From a virus, in IMG/VR virus record IMGVR_UViG_3300032224_001388, positions 1 through 24,892 of that record: DNA of 24,892 nucleotides; one strand, written 5' to 3'. Shown one piece after another: positions 20,401-24,892 of the stretch. The stretch's first letter is position 1. Every line of letters begins with the position of its first letter. Under the pieces are notes generated by a model that saw only the letters and a list, made by a program, of their open reading frames with translations, did no database searches and had not been told where the DNA came from. Position numbers and translations under genes: made by a program.

Positions 20401-21099
20401 ATGGCAAGAGCTGACGAGTACAAATCAAAAACAGAATCTCCAGTTAAAAAGTATTTATCTTGGAGTTCAAATGAAAAGTGTTTTACCTATTGGGATAAAG
20501 AATCTCAATCAAACAAAAAAATGGAAGTCCCATTTTCGTTTGTGCATTTATCTGACATGTCCTGCATCAAAGGATGGCACGATGCATCTTCTTCTGGCAT
20601 TTACTCCAATGAAGTTAAGAATACTACAAAGGAAGAATTAAATGTTCGCGCATTTAAAGGCGGTGATTTAATCAAAGGGATGTATCGCGACATTAAAGAA
20701 AAAGTTAACGCCTTAGGAGGAGATTATCACGCAAGCATTTACGGTTTTGCAAATGGAGAGATTGTTAATATCTCGTTTAAGGGAGCTTCTTTAAAGGCTT
20801 GGAGTGATTTTGCCACAGAGTCTAGATCTTTATTTTTATCTAGCTTAATTACTGTATCTGGGGCATTAGACGCAAAAAAGGGATCTGTTAAGTATTCTGT
20901 TCCTGTTTTTGTGGTAGGGACTGGTATATCATTATCAGTTAGTGAAGAGGCTGAAGACGCTCATACGGTTTTATCAAACTATTTTTCGGCAAGAGTTGTT
21001 TCTGCTGAATCACATCCATTAGAAGTCGTAGCCCAAGAAACTAATATCCCAAAGTTTGAAGATGCACCAGTTTTTGAAGACAATCCTTTACCTTTCTAA
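20401..21099 (+). CDS. Probable single-stranded DNA-binding protein (232 aa)
   Basis: The protein is beta-rich, with aromatic strands suited to an OB fold (SWSSNEKCFTYWDKESQSNK, GDYHASIYGFANGEIVNISF). It ends in an acidic tail closing with FEDNPLPF. An acidic tail with a terminal Phe is the hallmark of bacterial SSB (DDDIPF) and phage T7 gp2.5, where it recruits replication proteins. The first gene pair behind a strong promoter fits a highly made replication protein. The fold is inferred. A possible alternative is another structural DNA-binding protein of the replication module. Confidence 0.6.
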   Translation: MARADEYKSKTESPVKKYLSWSSNEKCFTYWDKESQSNKKMEVPFSFVHLSDMSCIKGWHDASSSGIYSNEVKNTTKEELNVRAFKGGDLIKGMYRDIKEKVNALGGDYHASIYGFANGEIVNISFKGASLKAWSDFATESRSLFLSSLITVSGALDAKKGSVKYSVPVFVVGTGISLSVSEEAEDAHTVLSNYFSARVVSAESHPLEVVAQETNIPKFEDAPVFEDNPLPF

Positions 21100-21100
21100 T

Positions 21101-21571
21101 ATGCAAGATTTAGTTCAATTAAAAGATAGCCCTTTATTAAACGCTAATAAAGATGAAATGAGTAGCATGGTTAGTTCTTATATTCAAGAACTAGCTATGC
21201 ATGGGGGTAATCCTGTACTTGATTTGGCATTGTGCAAAAAGTACATATTCCTTCTTGAGGAATTATCTAAAAATTTAACTCCTTTTGCTGACGAAGAGCT
21301 TGGTAAGTTTGAAAATGCCGAAGCAAAAATTGCTGGCACAGAATTAAAACGTGTAGAGTCTGGCGTTAAATATGATTATTCTGACAATAAGGTTTGGGGA
21401 GAACAAAAATCTAAAGTAGATGAAGAGGTATCAAAACTTAGAGATATTGAAGCTTTTGCTAAAGGATTGAAAAGCAAAACCACTATTGTAGATGAAATTA
21501 CCGGAGAAACATTTGAGTATTTTCCCCCGGTAAAATCAAGTACAACAACCGTTAGAGTTACAATAAAATAA
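21101..21571 (+). CDS. Conserved phage protein of the GVKYDYS type (156 aa)
   Basis: The start is the ATG at 21101, one base after the SSB-like stop; earlier starts would overlap that gene. ESGVKYDYSDNKVWGEQ (~89-105) and the ending TGETFEYFPPVKSSTTTVRV match a protein often found beside replication genes in Bacteroidota phages. There the pattern is GVKYDYS, then a charged helix, then a PPxKxSTT tail. The function is unknown. A long helix with many Lys and Glu joins the two conserved parts. Its position suggests that it works with the SSB-like protein. Confidence 0.65.
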   Translation: MQDLVQLKDSPLLNANKDEMSSMVSSYIQELAMHGGNPVLDLALCKKYIFLLEELSKNLTPFADEELGKFENAEAKIAGTELKRVESGVKYDYSDNKVWGEQKSKVDEEVSKLRDIEAFAKGLKSKTTIVDEITGETFEYFPPVKSSTTTVRVTIK

Positions 21572-21578
21572 TTATACC

Positions 21579-21719
21579 ATGAACCAACAAAAAGAATTTA
21601 ATAGTGTCTGGGAGAATATCTATTTTCAATTAGAGTTAGCCCACAAAAATAAAATCGAATCAGCAAAGAATCGTTTTGCAAAAGAAAAAGAAAATGAGAA
21701 ATATAATAAAAGAAATTAG
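21579..21719 (+). CDS. Small charged helical protein (46 aa)
   Basis: A frame from ATG 21579 to TAG 21717-21719 encodes one long charged helix (MNQQKEFNSVWENIYFQLEL, then KIESAKNRFAKEKENEKYNK). It lies seven bases after the preceding stop and overlaps the Xre gene by 26 bases in another frame. It fills the space that would otherwise be empty before the regulator. No function can be assigned. Confidence 0.45.
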   Translation: MNQQKEFNSVWENIYFQLELAHKNKIESAKNRFAKEKENEKYNKRN

Positions 21720-21924
21720 AACTGAACTTGGGATGACTCAAAAGCAACTTTCCGAAAATGCGGGGTTTGCTACGGTTCAACAAATCTCTGGACTTGAGAA
21801 TAATCAAAGAGGTGTTGGATTTAATTTGTTGTCAAAAATAGTCAGAACTCTTGTAGTAAATGGATATGACGCTTCTTTAGATGTAGTGTTAACCATTAAT
21901 AACAAGAAGATAAGAATACATTGA
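21694..21924 (+). CDS. Xre-family helix-turn-helix regulator (76 aa)
   Basis: The whole protein is a single HTH domain: IKEIRTELGMTQKQLSENAG (~5-24), then TVQQISGLENNQRGVGFNLL and a short beta tail (LDVVLTINNKKIRIH). I start it at ATG 21694; an upstream TTG at 21676 lacks support. Such small DNA-binding proteins act as phage repressors or as regulators of their own operon. No integrase or partner antirepressor is seen, so it is no proof of lysogeny. The next gene starts at a TTG overlapping its stop. Confidence 0.75.
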   Translation: MRNIIKEIRTELGMTQKQLSENAGFATVQQISGLENNQRGVGFNLLSKIVRTLVVNGYDASLDVVLTINNKKIRIH

Positions 21925-22121
21925 AAAATCCTAGTAATCTAAAACCAGCCGAAAGGCTAGATGAGATAATGGAGTTATCCCATAAATTCGGGGTATGCTT
22001 CATTGTCTCTTATTTTTTAACCGAGTTAGCAGAGAATGCAAGTCACTCAAGTTTTGATGATAAGTGTTATTGGAAAGATGTATTAATGGAGTATGACAAT
22101 AAAATCAAATATGAAAACTAA
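21921..22121 (+). CDS. Hypothetical protein (66 aa)
   Basis: The likely start is a TTG at 21921 that overlaps the Xre stop (TTGA); ATG 21969 would give a shorter 50-residue form. The sequence has a basic helix, KPAERLDEIMELSHKFGVCF, and an acidic C-terminal half (SSFDDKCYWKDVLMEYDNKI). No family is recognised. Its end overlaps the resolvase start by 11 bases. Confidence 0.5.
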   Translation: MKNPSNLKPAERLDEIMELSHKFGVCFIVSYFLTELAENASHSSFDDKCYWKDVLMEYDNKIKYEN

Positions 22122-22509
22122 CAAAGTAGATGAGATTGTATTTGAATGGCACGACATTGATGTATCACTAAATAAGTTCTTTGCAGGTAAGCACTGGACA
22201 ATACGCAACAAAATTAAGGACCAATTCCATTCTTTGTTTGGAAAGTTACTTGATGGTAAGTATAAAAAGATTAATGAATACTCTGTTAAACTAGAGTACA
22301 ATAGCAGATTAGATCCAACAAATACCATTATATTAATCAAGATTGGAGAAGACTTCCTTAGGCATATTGATATCCTTACAGACGACACTAAAAAGTTCTG
22401 TAAGGGCGTTACAATTATTCCCGTATTAACAATGGGAAAGAAACACTATAAAATGACATTCTCAATTATATCTTATGCAAATAAAGAAAGTCTTACTTAT
22501 ACCTCCTAG
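22111..22509 (+). CDS. RusA-like Holliday junction resolvase (132 aa)
   Basis: I start it at ATG 22111; an ATG at 22093 is possible but overlaps more. The signature is in the C-terminal half: SRLDPTNTIILIKIGEDFLR (~65-84) followed by IDILTDDTKKF (~86-96). RusA enzymes have Asp residues, a Lys and a later Asp-Asp pair in this order (D70, D72, K76 and D91 in the E. coli enzyme). Here they correspond to Asp68, Lys77, Asp81 and Asp91-Asp92. The N-terminus, DIDVSLNKFFAGKHWTIRNK, also fits. The enzyme would resolve branched DNA before packaging. The match is by eye. Confidence 0.65.
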   Translation: MKTNKVDEIVFEWHDIDVSLNKFFAGKHWTIRNKIKDQFHSLFGKLLDGKYKKINEYSVKLEYNSRLDPTNTIILIKIGEDFLRHIDILTDDTKKFCKGVTIIPVLTMGKKHYKMTFSIISYANKESLTYTS

Positions 22510-23014
22510 TACATACCAAGAATCTGTAGCAGATCTTTTTTCAAAGGAAGTATTTTATAACACAAGCAATAAATCAGTCTATACAAATACAAATAAAAGT
22601 AGCCCAGAGAAATTGATCTCAGGAATTTACCTTGGTAAGTTAGCTGAATTTGCTGTATGGAATTTTCTTATTAGCGTTAAAAAGAAAGCATCATTCCCTG
22701 ACGTATCTATTTTACCGGCAGATATGAAATCGTATGACGCAGATATTATTAGCGAGGGAACTAATATACACGTTAAGTCGTGTATGTCATCGTCAAATAC
22801 ATTCCCAATAAGTTGGTTATTTTATCCAAACGATCCTGTAACAATAACTCCACAAGAAAATGATTTCTGCGCATTTGTTATATGTTATCCAAATAAAAGG
22901 TTTGAAGGGTATTTTGCTAAAGCAGTTGATATGTTAGGAATGTATAGGGATCCCAAGTTAGAACATTTAAAAAAGAAAGTTATTTACGAAGAAGATTTAA
23001 TTAAGTTAACATAA
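22475..23014 (+). CDS. Putative PD-(D/E)XK endonuclease (179 aa)
   Basis: The central part shows GIYLGKLAEFAVWNF (~50-64, with Glu58), FPDVSIL (~74-80), SYDADII (~86-92) and NIHVKSCMS (~97-105). This is the glutamate, then acidic residue, then x-x-Lys order of restriction-type nucleases; the pair before the Lys is His-Val, with Lys101 as the likely active-site base. A phage use would be DNA processing or host DNA degradation. It overlaps the resolvase gene by 35 bases and shares its transcript. It is a weaker match than the exonuclease at 16247. Confidence 0.55.
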   Translation: MQIKKVLLIPPSTYQESVADLFSKEVFYNTSNKSVYTNTNKSSPEKLISGIYLGKLAEFAVWNFLISVKKKASFPDVSILPADMKSYDADIISEGTNIHVKSCMSSSNTFPISWLFYPNDPVTITPQENDFCAFVICYPNKRFEGYFAKAVDMLGMYRDPKLEHLKKKVIYEEDLIKLT

Positions 23015-23334
23015 TGGAACAACAAACAAGATACAGAATATCAGTAGCCCTAAAGAAATTTAAAGATTCTTTAAAGCCACACACAGGACAAATATTAGAA
23101 TACGAATCTGTGCCATTTACCGTCTACACAAGTAGTGACAAGTACATAGTATTAGATGCTGTATTTCTAGATTCTAAACAATATATAGATACTATGCGAG
23201 TATTAGAAAAGACGAAACCATTTATATGTAAGTCTTGGGTTCCCCATAAGAAAGATGGGATTGAAATATATCCTGAATACAGTGGAATTATTCATGGAAT
23301 AATACATAACGAATTTACTTCTTTCCGCCCCTAG
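23014..23334 (+). CDS. Hypothetical protein, last gene of the rightward operon (106 aa)
   Basis: Coupled to the previous gene through TAATG. The sequence is strand-rich and basic (YRISVALKKFKDSLKPHTGQ, KTKPFICKSWVPHKKDGIEI). No function is recognised. Its 3' end overlaps the convergent minus-strand gene by 20 bases, with no terminator visible between the opposing transcripts. Confidence 0.6.
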   Translation: MEQQTRYRISVALKKFKDSLKPHTGQILEYESVPFTVYTSSDKYIVLDAVFLDSKQYIDTMRVLEKTKPFICKSWVPHKKDGIEIYPEYSGIIHGIIHNEFTSFRP

Positions 23335-23590
23335 TCTTACGATCTCCTGGCATATCAGTTTTAGAACCTCTGTTAACAGAAGCCTTTTTCATTACAATGC
23401 CTTTGCTAGTATGGGACGCGTCCTTGCCATCTCCGTTTCCGTAGGTTCCTTTGTCGCGATTAACCTTAACTAACTCTGCTCTTTTAGCACGTTGTTCTGG
23501 TTGGGCATTATACTTTTTTTGATAAGCATACTTCTTAGCCTGCGATTCCGGGTTCTCTTTATAGTATTGTGCTGAAGATTTCTTTTTCAT
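23315..23590 (-). CDS. Small basic phage protein of the NRGSKxDxPGDR type (91 aa)
   Basis: The product is highly basic. The N-terminus is KKKSSAQYYKENPESQAKKY and the C-terminal part KKASVNRGSKTDMPGDRKTR is followed by GGKK. This is a pattern found in many environmental phages, often near the protein encoded at 24586. I recall no proven function; the charge suggests DNA binding or a virion-internal protein. It lies seven bases after the HNH gene and ends facing the rightward operon. Confidence 0.65.
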   Translation of the reverse strand: MKKKSSAQYYKENPESQAKKYAYQKKYNAQPEQRAKRAELVKVNRDKGTYGNGDGKDASHTSKGIVMKKASVNRGSKTDMPGDRKTRGGKK

Positions 23591-23597
23591 TCCACTA

Positions 23598-24095
23598 TCA
23601 ACGTTTATGATTCTGAGCTACTAAGATACACAATTCTATGAAATATTTCTGCGTAAACGTCCACTTGGTAAAGTTAATATCTTTGTGTAGTAACTGGATA
23701 TTTCTTTTGATGTAGCCTTTATCGTTGTTAATTCTATCGATAGACACCATACCATTCTCTGTGTCTGTATCAAAATCTAATGGTAATCCCGACAACGCAC
23801 ACTTTCTATCTTGCTTAATATAAATAGCCCAGATGTATTTAATATCAAACTCAAATTCTCTCCCTTTCTCCAAAGCCCTTCTTTTTTTATTATCAAACCA
23901 AGAGATAGGGATTTCTTTGTACTTTCCCTTGTTGTTCTTTCCTGATTTATTATGACAAGTTATGCAGCTAGTATTATTCTTGGTTGCCCTATTAAGCTCA
24001 CACTTAGCTGTATAATATTGTTTTTTACCGCAGGATTGACAAAACTTAAACCACTCGGTTAGTTTGTCCAATGATTGTTTTCTTTCTCCCACCAA
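23598..24095 (-). CDS. HNH endonuclease with N-terminal zinc-finger region (165 aa)
   Basis: The N-terminal part has Cys pairs FCQSCGKK (C19, C22), C32 and CITCHNK (C44, C47), probably binding zinc. The HNH domain spans ~95-145: DRKCALSGLPLDFDT, then SIDRINNDKGYIKRNIQLLH and KDINFTKW, with the Asp-Arg, Gly-Tyr, Asn and His residues typical of the fold. It is a DNA nicking or cutting enzyme; in phages it may be free-standing and mobile or serve packaging. The start is a TTG (24095) or GTG (24092), inside the preceding gene; there is no ATG. The non-ATG start is unusual here. Confidence 0.8.
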   Translation of the reverse strand: MVGERKQSLDKLTEWFKFCQSCGKKQYYTAKCELNRATKNNTSCITCHNKSGKNNKGKYKEIPISWFDNKKRRALEKGREFEFDIKYIWAIYIKQDRKCALSGLPLDFDTDTENGMVSIDRINNDKGYIKRNIQLLHKDINFTKWTFTQKYFIELCILVAQNHKR

Positions 24096-24583
24096 AATGT
24101 AAGGTCTTGAGTTTTATCGTCGTAATACTCTCCCACAAAGTCAGACTTATATATACTATGGATATTCTCATACATAGTTAGAGTTAAGATAGGTAACTTT
24201 ATCTCTAACGTGTTCTTGATAATGTCTACAACTTTAGTGTAGTTGCCTCCTCTTATGATACCTGCCTCAACTAATAATATATTCTTCTCGGCTATGCTAT
24301 CTAGATGGATTCTAAACATCTCACACAACTCTTGTATGAATCTGCCGTTGAATGTCTGGTCTGGATAAGGAACGTCAATTCCAAAGCCATCGCATATCTC
24401 TCCATCCTTTGTTAGTTGGTGTCTAAGGTACTGTCCTATAATAGATGAGTAATCCGTAGATACGGTAACTATTATTGTATTAGAGGCATCTATGCCAGCA
24501 GATAGGAGGCTATCTCTTAGTAAATTCATTAGGCGGAGTTCGTCGCTCCATTCTACTAAAAGCTCCTTCCTAATTGTGTCCAT
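24059..24583 (-). CDS. Phosphoribosyltransferase-like protein (174 aa)
   Basis: NILLVEAGIIRGGNYTKVVD (~101-120) follows the PRPP-binding loop of type I phosphoribosyltransferases, in which two acidic residues follow the hydrophobic strand. Here the pattern has Glu-Ala in place of the usual Asp-Asp or Glu-Asp, so activity is uncertain. Earlier IIVTVSTDYSSIIGQYLRHQ (~37-56) resembles the strand and helix that carry the substrate-binding face. It may have a nucleotide salvage or a regulatory role. The HNH gene overlaps its end by 37 bases. Confidence 0.55.
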   Translation of the reverse strand: MDTIRKELLVEWSDELRLMNLLRDSLLSAGIDASNTIIVTVSTDYSSIIGQYLRHQLTKDGEICDGFGIDVPYPDQTFNGRFIQELCEMFRIHLDSIAEKNILLVEAGIIRGGNYTKVVDIIKNTLEIKLPILTLTMYENIHSIYKSDFVGEYYDDKTQDLTFWWEKENNHWTN

Positions 24584-24585
24584 AG

Positions 24586-24876
24586 CTACTTCTTTTTCTT
24601 ATGAGTATTCGCAAATTTTCTTGCTGACTCAACACTTCCAAAACCCCAAGCCTTTAGGGCAAGTGCTTTTCTTGTAGGTTCTCCGTTAGGCTTCTTCATT
24701 GGTCCAGCCATCCCTGCAAACCTTGCGGCAAAAGAAACACGTCTAGGATTAGTTCCTGCTTTAACAGGGGGCTTTAGATTGCCCCCAGTTTGAGCATTAT
24801 AAGACGCTCTGCCCTTAGAATTTAAGCCGCCCGCCTTGTTTTGTCCTTCTTTTCGAGTCCAAGCACTTGTTGCCAT
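24586..24876 (-). CDS. DUF6321-like basic phage protein (96 aa)
   Basis: The start, MATSAWTRKEGQNKAGGLNS, and NPRRVSFAARFAGMAGPMKK (~43-62) are hallmarks of a small, highly conserved basic family known as a domain of unknown function (I believe DUF6321), common in marine and freshwater phages. The end, ALKAWGFGSVESARKFANTH, is also typical. Its role is unknown; conservation and charge point to a virion or DNA-binding function. Two bases separate it from the phosphoribosyltransferase-like gene. Confidence 0.75.
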   Translation of the reverse strand: MATSAWTRKEGQNKAGGLNSKGRASYNAQTGGNLKPPVKAGTNPRRVSFAARFAGMAGPMKKPNGEPTRKALALKAWGFGSVESARKFANTHKKKK

Positions 24877-24877
24877 A

Positions 24878-24892
24878 TTACTTTTTCTTTGC
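24878..24892 (-). CDS. Possible 3' end of another minus-strand gene (partial)
   Basis: Read leftward from the window edge the codons are Ala-Lys-Lys-Lys followed by TAA (24880-24878), one base before the start of the next gene. A Lys-rich end is shared with the two small basic proteins of this block. Only five codons are visible, so this is no more than a hint. Confidence 0.3.
   Translation of the reverse strand, partial: AKKK

Noticed and set aside
21694-21924. Evidence for a temperate lifestyle from the Xre-type protein
   Set aside because: Virulent phages also carry such regulators; no integrase, excisionase, attachment site or partition gene is visible in the window.
1-24892. Reassigned stop codon, as in some crAss-like phages
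   Set aside because: TAG, TAA and TGA all end well-formed genes at sensible places (for example TAG at 6342, 9436 and 12422), with overlaps to the next start; no gene needs a recoded stop.
3525-24892. Definite assignment to Crassvirales
   Set aside because: The terminase, portal and gene order would fit, but no crAss-type polymerase, RNA polymerase or complete capsid gene is in view, and the lambda-like replication module points to a smaller phage; the evidence is not decisive.

Overview
The window is part of the genome of a tailed dsDNA phage whose host is probably a member of the Bacteroidota, most likely Flavobacteriia. The evidence for the host is low GC, A-rich sequence instead of Shine-Dalgarno motifs in front of start codons, and three exact matches plus one near match to the Bacteroidota promoter form TTTG-N19-TAnnTTTG. 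The large terminase, the 765-residue portal with a Gln-rich coiled-coil tail, and the gene order terminase-portal-scaffold-capsid recall the podovirus/crAss-like group of Bacteroidota phages. I do not assign a family, because the capsid and tail genes lie outside the window and no DNA polymerase or primase is seen.

Layout. (1) Positions 1-6096, minus strand: the head of the late operon. Read leftward it holds a possible small terminase, the large terminase, the portal, an acidic scaffold-like protein and the first 21 codons of a probable major capsid protein. (2) Positions 6097-7660: the divergence region. It holds a GC-only block next to the terminase genes, an AT-rich stretch, five 23-bp iterons, a leftward gene for a GroES-like co-chaperonin with its promoter, and a 320-bp leader packed with CCAGG. 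(3) Positions 7661-13586, plus strand: about twenty small, mostly acidic genes, typical of phage early or host-interaction genes. Only a GP88-family protein and a mobile-element-type small family are recognisable. (4) Positions 13567-17020: the replication module. A promoter, a structured RNA of about 90 nt ending in a terminator, a small gene, a lambda-O-like initiator with four iterons inside its coding sequence, a DnaB-type helicase, a small conserved gene and a PD-(D/E)XK exonuclease. (5) Positions 17017-23334: more small genes, a zinc-ribbon/HTH protein, a MazG-like protein, a terminator and new promoter, then an SSB-like protein, an Xre regulator, a RusA-like resolvase and a second PD-(D/E)XK nuclease. 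(6) Positions 23315-24892, minus strand: a convergent block with two small basic phage proteins, an HNH endonuclease and a phosphoribosyltransferase-like protein.

How it fits together. The phage appears to start replication with its own origin-binding protein and helicase while borrowing the host polymerase and primase, as lambda does. The most striking feature is that the origin-like block (22-23-bp iterons followed by an AT-rich stretch) occurs twice. One copy lies inside the initiator gene, as in lambda. A second copy lies 7.8 kb away, at the point from which early genes run right and late genes run left. The two copies share the dyad AGTGAG-NN-CTCACT, the G/C-rich box, and even the sequence at the iteron/AT-rich boundary. 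A second notable element is the compact promoter-RNA-terminator unit directly in front of the replication operon.
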